From an uncultured Ruminococcus sp. (GTDB taxonomy: Bacteria > Bacillota > Clostridia > Oscillospirales > Ruminococcaceae), in the NCBI GenBank assembly GCA_910584195.1, contig CAJTYV010000005.1:1-64000 (forward strand): a DNA stretch of 64,000 nucleotides, written 5' to 3'. Both the position numbers and the translations under genes were made by a program. How positions within the stretch are numbered: position 1 is the first letter of the stretch; every line of letters starts with the position of its first letter. This document shows, piece after piece, positions 26,114 through 35,216 of this stretch. The notes under the pieces were generated by a model, which ran no database searches, was not told the origin of the DNA, and saw nothing but the letters and a program-made list of their open reading frames with translations.

Positions 26114-28612
26114 TTAATTAGCAGTCAATGGAAGCTGTGATATGTCAAGAAGTCCTGCATCAATTTTCTGCAACGTAAGAGAATCCGAAGTTGTTATTCC
26201 AAGCAAACCGTCAACGTCTCCGTTTTTTAAACCTTGTTCTGAAAGTCCGTATTTATCCTGATTTCCAAGATGCTGTAAAATTGCAGTTGAATCGGCAATG
26301 GTAACTTTTCCGTCGCAGTTTGCATCTCCGGCAAGATAATCTAAACGCTCTGAAATAACATTTAGCTTAAATGCGCTTACTGTTTTTTCAATACCTGATG
26401 CAGAAATAATTCTCACAGAGTATTGACCGGCATCATCAATGGAAATATTTTCAAGTTTCAATTTATTTGAAGTTGATTTCGTAATAATTTTTCCATTTCG
26501 TATCCACTCATATTGTGAAGAATCGTCAAGTTCTGTAAGAACAGTATATTCATAGTCTGCACCCTCATTAACACGAAGTTCAGTAAGTGCTGAAATCACT
26601 GTAAAATCAGAAGGTATAATACATTCTGAAGTCTGTACATCGTTCATAAGTTTCCATTCATTTCCGCTATCCTGCATAAAAATACGAAGATTGTCAAGCT
26701 TCATACCAGGCTCAAGCGACATGACTTCAAATGGAATGCGAAATTCCGTCATATCGCTGCCCCATTTACATTGACATCCATTGTAGTCTCCATGATTAAA
26801 GTAAATGAATCCGTTTGACGCATAGTAAAGCCAATAATTTTCCGAATTGACAGGATTTTTCAGCTGTATATTATAAACAGGAGCTAAAGCGTTATTTTCT
26901 ATATTGCTCATAAAATAAATATATTTATCATCAGCTTTTGCATAAAGCTTTACACCGGAAGCATTTTCTCCAACTATCATATCCTCAGTCCATTCGCTTG
27001 GAGATGATAGTAATCCGTCTACTACTGTTTTTCCGTCTGCCGAATAAAACTGAGAGGGGATATTATCTGCATTTTTAAGGGTTTTAAGTGTATTGTTAGT
27101 TCCATTATTACTATTTTCGATCACATTTACTGTTCCAAGTCGATTAGCCCCCAATGACGGATTCCACACATCATCGTTAGCAAATCGTATACTTCGGCTG
27201 TTCATGTTTAAAATATCAATTGGAGTTCCCATGCTCAGTTTTAAATATATATTCCAATTTCCAGCCGGCAAACAGTCAGGAAGAGTAATATTAAGAGTAT
27301 TTTCAGTTTCAGTGCATGAGAGCCATTGTCGACAATCAATATCAGCTGCGGCATAGGTAAAAATTCCATCTTTCTCAAGCAGTACATATGATTGAACTTG
27401 AGGAATAACATTCGCAAATCCGGTATTTTCTACTTTAAAATTTACTTGTATATCTTCTCCTTGCCCAACAGTTTCCGTAAGCTTGGAATCACGAATTACA
27501 AAGCGATAACCTATGTGATCACGTATGAATTGGAATACGGTCTGTCCATAGTACGCAGAATTGTTTGAATTGTTTATATCATACTCCGTCGAAAACGTAT
27601 AATCCTTATAAAGATTAAAAATATTACTATTTATATAACTTAAATGCGTTTTGTACATTTCGGGTATTGAATTTTCAGGTAGATACGTGTCGTACTGCTT
27701 TGCAAAATCAATATTGCCCGAAAATTCCCCCCCGAAATAAGAGGTAAGCGTTTGAACTGAAAGCCAATTCGTTTCAATCTCACGGTTAGCATATGTACCA
27801 AGATCTGAATTACTGCCCATATAACCGTCGTCAAAAAGACCTATCCTGTCCTTGTTTTTCTGAATATCCGAGGTATATTTGCTTTCGGAAAGACTGTCTA
27901 TAAGCTCTCTGTCAGAAAGTTCAGCTCGTGTTATTCCGGCCCATTCTGCAAAAATATCGGGAGTTCTTACTGTTACAGGAATTGGTGCTGGAACTGCTTG
28001 TAACAGCGCTTCTAACACCTGAGCCTTATGCTGAACAGATGTATATTTTCCGCCGTGCATTTCACCCCATTTTCCAACAAAGCCACATTCTACAAATGCA
28101 ATAATATCAGAATATTTCTCAAAAAGTCCGCTGTTTTTCAGTTGTTCTATATGGTGTAAAACTTGTTCAAAGGAAGCTGGTTCAGGATTATCCTTGCCTT
28201 CATCATCATAACGGAAACGAAGAGCCACCATGCAGCCATTGTTATAACAGTTTTGAAGAGTTTTATCCCATGCTCTGAAAAAAGTGTCATCAAGATCATA
28301 ATCAGTACCTTCCGTATAGGTTCCATCTTCGTTTTTTGTACCGTTGACACCACATGAAAATTCACCTATATCTATAAAGAACAGAATAAGATTGCTTGTA
28401 GGGTTATAAACAGGTGTATTTTCAGGTTTGCAATTAGCCCATACAGTTGAGCTATATCCAACGCCGGGATTATTGATAGTTTCAACAGACTCACTGTAGT
28501 TTATGCCACTGTCTTTCATGTTGGATTCTTCAGCAAATATTGGACAACATACTGCGCCTGAAACTATTGTTGAAGCTATTAAAATCGATAATGTTTTCTT
28601 TTTTAGATTCAT
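26114..28612 (-). CDS. Secreted DUF4874/DUF4832 protein with dockerin
   Basis: 832 residues from the ATG at 28612 (site AAAGGTG; an ATG 9 bases upstream has no spacing for it). Signal peptide about 1-30. DUF4874 (about 35-190, NNPGVGY, ALRFRYDDEG, CGFVGKWGEMHGG), then DUF4832 (about 200-450), a beta-rich region, an Ig-like segment (about 665-755) and a type I dockerin (about 762-832). These paired DUFs look like a TIM-barrel glycosidase plus accessory module, but no activity is established. The dockerin is nearly the same as that of the pectate lyase, so both should bind the same cohesins. Confidence 0.85.
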   Translation of the reverse strand: MNLKKKTLSILIASTIVSGAVCCPIFAEESNMKDSGINYSESVETINNPGVGYSSTVWANCKPENTPVYNPTSNLILFFIDIGEFSCGVNGTKNEDGTYTEGTDYDLDDTFFRAWDKTLQNCYNNGCMVALRFRYDDEGKDNPEPASFEQVLHHIEQLKNSGLFEKYSDIIAFVECGFVGKWGEMHGGKYTSVQHKAQVLEALLQAVPAPIPVTVRTPDIFAEWAGITRAELSDRELIDSLSESKYTSDIQKNKDRIGLFDDGYMGSNSDLGTYANREIETNWLSVQTLTSYFGGEFSGNIDFAKQYDTYLPENSIPEMYKTHLSYINSNIFNLYKDYTFSTEYDINNSNNSAYYGQTVFQFIRDHIGYRFVIRDSKLTETVGQGEDIQVNFKVENTGFANVIPQVQSYVLLEKDGIFTYAAADIDCRQWLSCTETENTLNITLPDCLPAGNWNIYLKLSMGTPIDILNMNSRSIRFANDDVWNPSLGANRLGTVNVIENSNNGTNNTLKTLKNADNIPSQFYSADGKTVVDGLLSSPSEWTEDMIVGENASGVKLYAKADDKYIYFMSNIENNALAPVYNIQLKNPVNSENYWLYYASNGFIYFNHGDYNGCQCKWGSDMTEFRIPFEVMSLEPGMKLDNLRIFMQDSGNEWKLMNDVQTSECIIPSDFTVISALTELRVNEGADYEYTVLTELDDSSQYEWIRNGKIITKSTSNKLKLENISIDDAGQYSVRIISASGIEKTVSAFKLNVISERLDYLAGDANCDGKVTIADSTAILQHLGNQDKYGLSEQGLKNGDVDGLLGITTSDSLTLQKIDAGLLDISQLPLTAN

Positions 28613-28721
28613 AAAAAGCACCTTTCATAAGGGAGTAGTGAAAGCTTCAAAGGATATATTAATTCGTATAATCACAATTATAAGAACTATATGGTATTAT
28701 TTTTAAGCCACATTAATTAGC

Positions 28722-28764
28722 TTATATCGGTCAATGCCACATAAAATGGAATTGACCGATATAA
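28722..28764 (-). terminator. Terminator of the synthetase fusion gene
   Basis: Perfect 14-bp stem TTATATCGGTCAAT/ATTGACCGATATAA with a 15-base loop, just after the stop of the minus-strand gene. T-run is weak. Confidence 0.6.
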
Positions 28765-28772
28765 AATTAAGA

Positions 28773-31310
28773 TCATGCAGTTACAATATCATTAGCTTTA
28801 TGGAGACCAAGTTTTTCAACAGCCTGTTCTCTCATTTTGTATTTGAGAATTTTTCCGGCAGCGTTCATCGGGAAACCGTCCACGAAATCCACGTATCTCG
28901 GACATTTATGCTTTGCCATTTTTTCAAGACAGAAATTCCTGATCTCTTCCTGAGAAGATGTTTCTCCCTCTCTGAGAACGATACAAGCCATTATCTCCTC
29001 GCCGTAATCGGCATCGGGAACTCCAATGACCTGTACGTCCTTGACCTTAGGATTAGTATACAGGAAATCCTCTATTTCCTTTGGATAGATATTTTCACCG
29101 CCACGGATTATCATATCCTTGATACGGCCGGTTATCTTATAATAACCGTCGACAGAACGTCTTCTTGCAAGATCTCCGGTATGCAGCCACCCCTCCGAAT
29201 CAATGGCAGCCGCCGTAGCTTCAGGCATTTTATAGTAGCCTTTCATGATATTATAGCCCCTTGCGACAAATTCTCCATCCACATCATCAGGAACTTCCTC
29301 ATTCGTTTCGGGGTCAACAATGCGGCATTCAACACCGAATATCGGACCGCCGACAGTATTAACACGCTGCTCTATAGTATCTGTAGTCTTGCTCATGGTA
29401 GTTGCGGGAGAAGCCTCGGTTTGACCGTATGTGATACAAATTTCGGTCATGTTCATCTTTTCAAGAACCTCTTCCATAGTCTTTATAGGACACGGAGAAC
29501 CTGCCATGATACCGGTTCTCATATAAGAAAAGTCCGTTGTTTCAAAGTCAGGATGCCCCAGCATTGCAATAAACATTGTAGGTACGCCATGGAAACATGT
29601 TATCTTCTCTTTATTGATGCATGCAAGACCTTTTCTTGGTGAAAATCTTGTGATCGGAGACATTGTCGTGCCGTGAGTCATGGAAGCTGTCATAGCAAGA
29701 ACCATACCGAAACAATGGAACATTGGTACCTGTATCATCATTCGGTCAGCAGTTGAAAGATCCATACAGTCTCCGATAGCTTTGCCATTGTTTACAACGT
29801 TATAGTGAGTCAGCATAACGCCCTTTGGAAAACCGGTAGTTCCTGAAGTATACTGCATGTTGCATACATCATGAACATTTATCGTTTTTCTGATCCGCTC
29901 TACTTCACTGTAGGAAACATTCTCAGAAAGAGCTACAGCCTCATTCCATGTGTAGCAGCCGTTATTTTTTGAATCAATAGTTATAACATTTTTAAGATAT
30001 GGCAGCTTAGCAGAATTTAAATTACCTGGTTCGCAGTTTTCCAGTTCCGGACAAAGCTCCTTTATTATGTCAACATAGCTTATATCTTTAATTCCATCAA
30101 TCATAACAAGAGTATTGGTGTCTGATTGTCTGAGAAGATATTCAGCTTCGTGGATCTTGTATTCTGTATTTACGGTGACTAAAACAGCTCCGATTTTTGT
30201 AGTTGCCCAAAAAGTAATATACCACTGAGGAACGTTGGTTGCCCAAATTGCAACATGATCGCCTTTCTTGACTCCCATTGCAAGCAGAGAACGTGCGAAT
30301 GTATCTACGTCATCTCTAAATTCCGGATATGTGCGTGTATAGTCAAGCTCGGTATATCTGAAAGCGTACTGATTGGGAAACGCATCGCACATACGGTCAA
30401 GAACATCCGGAAAAGTATAATTAATTATTCTTTCTTTGGGCCATGGATAATGTCCTGTTCCTTTTATACTTGTCTGAAGAGAATGCTTGTGTTTTTTCTT
30501 GTAGGGTGACATATATTCGGCAAACTGTGGAATTACAATACCGGCGTCACTGAGGTCGGCTGACCATCTTTTTACCCATTCAAGAGAAATATATCCCTCA
30601 TAATTTATGGTATCGAGAGCTTCTATCATTTTCTTTACAGGAATATCACCGCTGCCCATTAATCTGTATTCTACAGTACCGTCGGCTTTCATAACGCTAT
30701 CCTTGACCTGTATGTACTTAATGTACTGACCAAGATTTGAAACAGTGGTTTCAGGTGACTCGTTATTGTAGCGGTATGGATGATGCATATCCCAAAGTGC
30801 AGCTACCTTGCGGCTTCCAACTTTGTTAAGAAGTTTTGCAAGACGTGCAGTATCACAATATACGCCGTTTGTCTCAACTAAAAGCGTTACATTGTATTTT
30901 TCAGCGGTTGGGACAAGTTTCAAAAGAGCTTCAGCAATATATTCATCATCAGCATCTCCATTTGGTGCAGGATCTAAATCCGCTAAAATTCTTATATATG
31001 AAGTACCAAGTTTATTGGCAAGCTGTGCATAAGCGGTAATTTCAGCTTCTGCTTCCGCAAATTTTTCTTTATCTTTCAGACACGCTCCCGAAGAAAGACA
31101 GGAAATTTCAAGTCCGAGGGAATTGAGCTTTTCAATTGTCTTTGGAAGCTGCGCATTTGTAAACGGCTGCGCTTTTACAGAAAAAATCTCATCGCCGAGA
31201 CCTCTTATTTCAATGCCGTTGAACCCCAGATCCTTAGCAGCTCCGTAAATTTCCTGCCATGACCAATTTGGGCATGCAAGAGTTGAAAAACTTATCTTCA
31301 AAAAAATCAT
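28773..31310 (-). CDS. Fusion: xylose-isomerase-like TIM barrel + AMP-forming acyl-CoA synthetase
   Basis: 845 residues. 1-270 is a sugar phosphate isomerase/epimerase (AP-endonuclease-2 fold) barrel with likely metal ligands E146 (LLVETNG), D174/H177 (WDMHHPYR) and E244 (ISLEW). From about 290 on it is a complete FadD/AcsA-type synthetase: YTSGTTGFPKG at 487-497, YGQTEASP, GWLHTGDLARR and the C-terminal AGKILKYKMRE lysine. The reading frame is open across the join with no lesion. Start: ATG at 31310 close to AAAGGA, or TTG at 31301. The joint reaction is unknown. Confidence 0.88.
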   Translation of the reverse strand: MIFLKISFSTLACPNWSWQEIYGAAKDLGFNGIEIRGLGDEIFSVKAQPFTNAQLPKTIEKLNSLGLEISCLSSGACLKDKEKFAEAEAEITAYAQLANKLGTSYIRILADLDPAPNGDADDEYIAEALLKLVPTAEKYNVTLLVETNGVYCDTARLAKLLNKVGSRKVAALWDMHHPYRYNNESPETTVSNLGQYIKYIQVKDSVMKADGTVEYRLMGSGDIPVKKMIEALDTINYEGYISLEWVKRWSADLSDAGIVIPQFAEYMSPYKKKHKHSLQTSIKGTGHYPWPKERIINYTFPDVLDRMCDAFPNQYAFRYTELDYTRTYPEFRDDVDTFARSLLAMGVKKGDHVAIWATNVPQWYITFWATTKIGAVLVTVNTEYKIHEAEYLLRQSDTNTLVMIDGIKDISYVDIIKELCPELENCEPGNLNSAKLPYLKNVITIDSKNNGCYTWNEAVALSENVSYSEVERIRKTINVHDVCNMQYTSGTTGFPKGVMLTHYNVVNNGKAIGDCMDLSTADRMMIQVPMFHCFGMVLAMTASMTHGTTMSPITRFSPRKGLACINKEKITCFHGVPTMFIAMLGHPDFETTDFSYMRTGIMAGSPCPIKTMEEVLEKMNMTEICITYGQTEASPATTMSKTTDTIEQRVNTVGGPIFGVECRIVDPETNEEVPDDVDGEFVARGYNIMKGYYKMPEATAAAIDSEGWLHTGDLARRRSVDGYYKITGRIKDMIIRGGENIYPKEIEDFLYTNPKVKDVQVIGVPDADYGEEIMACIVLREGETSSQEEIRNFCLEKMAKHKCPRYVDFVDGFPMNAAGKILKYKMREQAVEKLGLHKANDIVTA

Positions 31311-31407
31311 TCCTTTACTAAAAATATATGCGCTAAGCTTTTATAAATTATTATACCATATTTCGTTTTTTTTGGCAATACTTTAAAGCAAAAATTATTA
31401 CATTAAA
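31311..31407. other. Intergenic, nothing recognised
   Basis: AT-rich leader of the fusion gene; no confident promoter pair. The rest of the 31311-31733 gap holds a hairpin terminator and a MITE-like element, listed separately. Confidence 0.4.
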
Positions 31408-31470
31408 CAAAAAAGCAAATTTCCAAAGTAAATTCCGCGTCTTTTTCTGCTGTGGAATTTACTTTGGAAA
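31408..31470 (-). terminator. Terminator, 17-bp perfect stem
   Basis: TTTCCAAAGTAAATTCC (31420-31436) is perfectly complementary to 31454-31470 across a 17-base loop. On the minus strand it is followed by TTTGCTTTTTTG, so it can end the XRE/MutS-like transcript after it runs through the repeat element. Confidence 0.65.
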
Positions 31471-31506
31471 ATTACGATTTTATTTTTCGACTTGTAATCG
31501 TCAATT

Positions 31507-31684
31507 TAAGGAAGCGCTGATTAAATCCAGTACACAGATTGCGTAGTCAGATTTTTCGTCAGATTGTATAGAAATAACGCAGGAATGCTGACGCATTTCA
31601 AGAAATTTCTGTGCAAGATGACGGAAAAAATGCAAGCAAGATGCGTTCTGAGCCGTCAGGCGTGATTTATTCAGTGATTCCTTA
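31507..31684. mobile_element. MITE-like element with terminal inverted repeats
   Basis: 178 bases. The ends TAAGGAAGCGCTGATTAAATC and (reverse complement) TAAGGAATCACTGAATAAATC match at about 16 of 21 positions. Inside, TTTTTCGTCA and TGACGGAAAAA are complementary, so the whole can fold. It has no coding capacity. It lies directly after the MutS-like gene. No target-site duplication is certain. Confidence 0.6.
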
Positions 31685-31733
31685 ATACTTTAAAATCCTC
31701 ATACGATAAAATATTAAACAGACTCTTGTGGAT

Positions 31734-33335
31734 TTATATTTTACATAACTGTTCAAAGGTAATGCCATATTTGTAAGCTATATCATGAGCATAGCTTTTG
31801 CTGTCAGGTTTTTTATAGAATATTTTGTAAGAACGTTCGCCGTCTTCACATCCCATTACAACGCTGACTGCTCCGCATACTGATTTATCCGACAAGAAAA
31901 GCTTATCAGCATTTTCTGCAAGTTCATGCATATGCGTATTAAAGCAGGCTCTTGCACCAAGACAGCATAGATATTTCAAAACATCTGTTGCAATATAAAT
32001 TGACTCCGTGTGGCTTGTCGTTGCAAATGATTCGTTAAATAAAAGCAGGCTTTCTGAAGTAGCGGTTTTGAAGATTTCGCTTAAACGCTGCGCTTCCTGA
32101 CCAAGTCTGCCAAGAGAAACTGTCGCATTTTCATCAGCAGGAAAATGCGTATATATCCCATCACAAATATGCATTTTTCCTTTACTGCACGGTACAAAAA
32201 CACCATGCTGAAACAGTAGAAACGCAAGTCCTATACCTTGCGTAAAAATTGTTTTTCCTCCCCTGTTTGGTCCTGTAAGTATCATAACTTTTTTTCCATT
32301 TGAGAATTCAAGATCATTACATACAATATCATGATCTATCGTTCCTTTTATACGGCATATTGCAAGTTTTATGTTGTAAAAATCAGAAAGCTGTGTGTCA
32401 TTATTCGAAAATTCAGCTATACAGCATGTATTTCCGCATTCTGATAAACGATTCTCCAGTTTGATAAATCGCTCATAAAACAAAAATTCATCTGATAGTT
32501 TTGATAGAGTCAACCCCGATGTATCAGTATACTTTTTCAGAATGCGTTTTAATTTCTGAGTAACATCCGGAAGCATTCGTTCAACAATATTTGCCAGATT
32601 ATTCATAAGCGGACTTTCGCTGACTGAACCTTTATGAGGATGCGTTACCATTGAAAAGGAATTCAGATTTTTATCGGAAGAGTTTCGTTTTTTATGAAAA
32701 CCAATAAATCTTTCAAGAACTCCTTGTTCGCGAAAAAAATATTCATTCATAGAAATAATTCCTACTTCATCGGGATAAAAATCACTGTTGAAATTCACTC
32801 CCAAAGTCATACTTTTAATGGACGACACATCTTCTCCAAGTTTTTTGATATCCTCTGATAATTCATGAAATCCGCTGTCATTGTAAATTGTGTCAATAAA
32901 GTTACTGAATTTTTTCAATCCTTCCGATTGAAAAGAATGACCGTTCAGTATTTTTTTGATTTTAATAACAGATAAGCAGTAATTCTCCAATTCTTTTAAA
33001 CGACCGATAAAATCCCATATGCTCGATTTGTTATCTATATTTCTTGATTTTTCAGAAGAATAAAACTGCATTTCTTTGAAAATTTCACAGAGTTCCTCGC
33101 AAATTTCAGGCGTGTTTTTTAAGTCTTTATAAATAGCCTGTCTATATTGTATTACTGGCTTGCATATCGGCATTTTCATTAGTATTTTCTTTAAAATACT
33201 CCGCTCGCTGCTCGTTGAAGTTAAGTTCTCAATGATAAAATCTGTGGACAAATCATTTGCCGCATTTTCACTGAGAATAAAGTATTCATACTCTCCAATA
33301 GGAGAAAGCAAACTGAAATCTCTAATACTATCCAT
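31734..33335 (-). CDS. MutS-like ATPase (domain V type), lone
   Basis: 533 residues. Only the lever and ATPase parts of MutS are present; there is no mismatch-binding domain I. Walker A TGPNRGGKT at 354-362, signature ENATVSLGRLGQEAQRL at 402-418, and a Walker B that reads LLLFNES (430-436), with Asn434 in the place of the usual Asp, plus H-loop NTHMHELAE. Such short MutS relatives are known in Firmicutes but have no assigned role; binding branched DNA is a guess. It overlaps the upstream XRE regulator gene by 8 bases. Confidence 0.82.
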   Translation of the reverse strand: MDSIRDFSLLSPIGEYEYFILSENAANDLSTDFIIENLTSTSSERSILKKILMKMPICKPVIQYRQAIYKDLKNTPEICEELCEIFKEMQFYSSEKSRNIDNKSSIWDFIGRLKELENYCLSVIKIKKILNGHSFQSEGLKKFSNFIDTIYNDSGFHELSEDIKKLGEDVSSIKSMTLGVNFNSDFYPDEVGIISMNEYFFREQGVLERFIGFHKKRNSSDKNLNSFSMVTHPHKGSVSESPLMNNLANIVERMLPDVTQKLKRILKKYTDTSGLTLSKLSDEFLFYERFIKLENRLSECGNTCCIAEFSNNDTQLSDFYNIKLAICRIKGTIDHDIVCNDLEFSNGKKVMILTGPNRGGKTIFTQGIGLAFLLFQHGVFVPCSKGKMHICDGIYTHFPADENATVSLGRLGQEAQRLSEIFKTATSESLLLFNESFATTSHTESIYIATDVLKYLCCLGARACFNTHMHELAENADKLFLSDKSVCGAVSVVMGCEDGERSYKIFYKKPDSKSYAHDIAYKYGITFEQLCKI

Positions 33336-34386
33336 TGTATTCCTCCAACAATTTTTTTAATTTATTTATTATCTCATGATACCGTTCTTCGTCATTCAGA
33401 ATGCTGAATGTTTTGTTTTCTTCAGTATAATTTATAGAAGTTTGAAGTATCATTTTATTGCTGAATTGATTGTTATTGCGTTTGGTTTTTTTATTGAAAG
33501 GAATTTTATTCTCAAGAAGTGTAATAAATTTATAAAGATATTCCAAAGCCATTTCTTTGTTTTTTATGTTACAGTACATAATTGACAGAGCATAATAAAA
33601 CCTTAGAAGATGTTCGGGATAATTTTTTTCTGCTTCAAAAATCTCCATAAATGCAGAGTATTTTTCTATGCAAAATTCAGAATCAGTTCCATTGGCATAT
33701 ATACAAGCACTTGGAATAGCTGAAAAAATAAGCTTTAAATTCTGTTTGATAAAGTCTGTTATTATCTTATTTGCATCGTTTTTTCTATCCTGCTCATTAT
33801 AAATAAATGCAAGAAGTACAGGAGCATTCGTAACAAGTTCGTTCATACCTTCAAGAATTGTTTGTGCTTCGTCAAATTCGTTTAAATTTATCAGACAGCA
33901 TGCATTTAAATATTTAGCTTCTCTTGTAATTATACTATCATCACAGTGTTCATAAATTCTTTTTGTATATTTGATGATTTCATTTAAAATCTCTTGCGGA
34001 TCAGTTGACATTGTATAATGATTATACATAAATTGGCTGATTTTCAGAATAAGCTGCCAGCAAAAATAATACTTGCTGATGTAAGAACGGCATTCGGTGA
34101 AAACCGTATCAGCTGATAATTCCGATAAGCTTTTAAGAAACTTTTCGTAAATCGCATCAATATTTCTTTCGTTCATTTGCGGCTGATACCCCATAAGTTC
34201 GTCAATACTTATATCAAAGAAAGATGCAAGAACCGGTAATAAAGAAATATCAGGAAGACTGTATCCTGATTCCCATTTTGAAACTGCCGATTTTGATATG
34301 CCGATATACTCCGCAAGTTCTGCTTGCGTCATTCCGGCTTCCTTACGTTTTTTGGCAATGATCTCACCCATACTGTTCAAATGCAT
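33328..34386 (-). CDS. XRE-family regulator with TPR-like C-terminal region
   Basis: 352 residues from the ATG at 34386 (site AAAGGGG; a longer frame from 34419 lacks a site). HTH_3 domain at about 5-60 (MTQAELAEYIGISKSAVSKWESGYSLPDI), followed by a helical repeat region of about 280 residues, as in Rgg/PlcR-like or metabolite-sensing XRE proteins. It is coupled to the MutS-like gene by an 8-base overlap and probably controls the pair. Confidence 0.85.
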   Translation of the reverse strand: MHLNSMGEIIAKKRKEAGMTQAELAEYIGISKSAVSKWESGYSLPDISLLPVLASFFDISIDELMGYQPQMNERNIDAIYEKFLKSLSELSADTVFTECRSYISKYYFCWQLILKISQFMYNHYTMSTDPQEILNEIIKYTKRIYEHCDDSIITREAKYLNACCLINLNEFDEAQTILEGMNELVTNAPVLLAFIYNEQDRKNDANKIITDFIKQNLKLIFSAIPSACIYANGTDSEFCIEKYSAFMEIFEAEKNYPEHLLRFYYALSIMYCNIKNKEMALEYLYKFITLLENKIPFNKKTKRNNNQFSNKMILQTSINYTEENKTFSILNDEERYHEIINKLKKLLEEYNG

Positions 34387-34575
34387 GACAATTCCCCTTT
34401 CAATACAATTATACCTCATATGTCATGTTTTTTCAACGGAATTTTAGTTAACTTAAAAGAAAATTGTTTCTCGCAAGGAAACTAAAGAGTAACGCAGAAG
34501 TTCGGCAATGTCAAATACGGAACAAACAATGCCATATTCAGCAGAATATCGTACAACAGAACATAATTTTAATAC

Positions 34576-34604
34576 TTTACATACTATAAGAGTATAATTA
34601 TAAT
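34576..34604 (+). promoter_or_regulatory. sod gene promoter
   Basis: TTTACA, 17 bases, TATAAT, directly before the ribosome site GGAGG (34606-34610). Confidence 0.7.
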
Positions 34605-34617
34605 ATGGAGGTTATAT

Positions 34618-35076
34618 ATGTTTACAGTAAACCGCAGACTACTCTTACAATGCCCATGTTGTACGGCGATGATTATTGGTTCGCCTAAATACCCTGATAT
34701 TCATGGAACTGTTTCTTTTTTTAACGCCTGTAACGGTTCTTTGATACTTGCTGAAATTTTTAACCTGCCTTCAGACAACGGAGTATTTGCAATGCATATT
34801 CATAACGGAAAGGAATGCAATGGAAATTCTGATGACCCGTTTGCAGATTCCGGTTCTCACTTGAACCTCAACAATGAAAAACATCCATTTCATACAGGCG
34901 ATCTTCCGGCGTTATTCAGTAATAAAGGATATGCGTGGACCGCCGTATATACAAATCGTTTTCAACCGATTCAAGTGAAAGGATATCCAGTCGTTATACA
35001 TGCTGCTCCTGATGACCTTCACTCACAGCCGTCAGGAAATTCAGGTGATAAAATTGCCTGCGGTGTTATAAAATGA
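34618..35076 (+). CDS. Cu/Zn superoxide dismutase-like protein
   Basis: 152 residues. All metal ligands can be assigned: H60 and H62 (MHIHNG), H81 (GSHLN), H89, H92 and D95 (HPFHTGDLP), H128 (VVIHAAPDD). C67 and C148 fit the conserved disulfide. It has no signal peptide or lipobox, but four extra cysteines or hydrophobic residues near the start (LLLQCPCC), so it is probably cytoplasmic. It removes superoxide in an otherwise anaerobic gene set. Own promoter; monocistronic. Confidence 0.88.
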   Translation: MFTVNRRLLLQCPCCTAMIIGSPKYPDIHGTVSFFNACNGSLILAEIFNLPSDNGVFAMHIHNGKECNGNSDDPFADSGSHLNLNNEKHPFHTGDLPALFSNKGYAWTAVYTNRFQPIQVKGYPVVIHAAPDDLHSQPSGNSGDKIACGVIK

Positions 35077-35153
35077 TATATTATTATCTATAAGAATAAA
35101 AATTCTGTTAATAAAATCAGAAAGACCAAAGACGCTTCTTAATCTTAACTAAC

Positions 35154-35182
35154 TTGACTTTTTTTGTCGATAGGAGTATAAT
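35154..35182 (+). promoter_or_regulatory. LUD-MATE-nudC operon promoter
   Basis: TTGACT, 17 bases, TATAAT, about 35 bases before the LUD gene. Confidence 0.75.
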
Positions 35183-35216
35183 TATTGTATAAAATATATT
35201 TCGGAGGTTCATATCA

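Noticed and set aside
28734-29642. 302-codon open frame antisense to the synthetase fusion
   Set aside because: Shadow of a strongly coding region; it starts inside the terminator hairpin.
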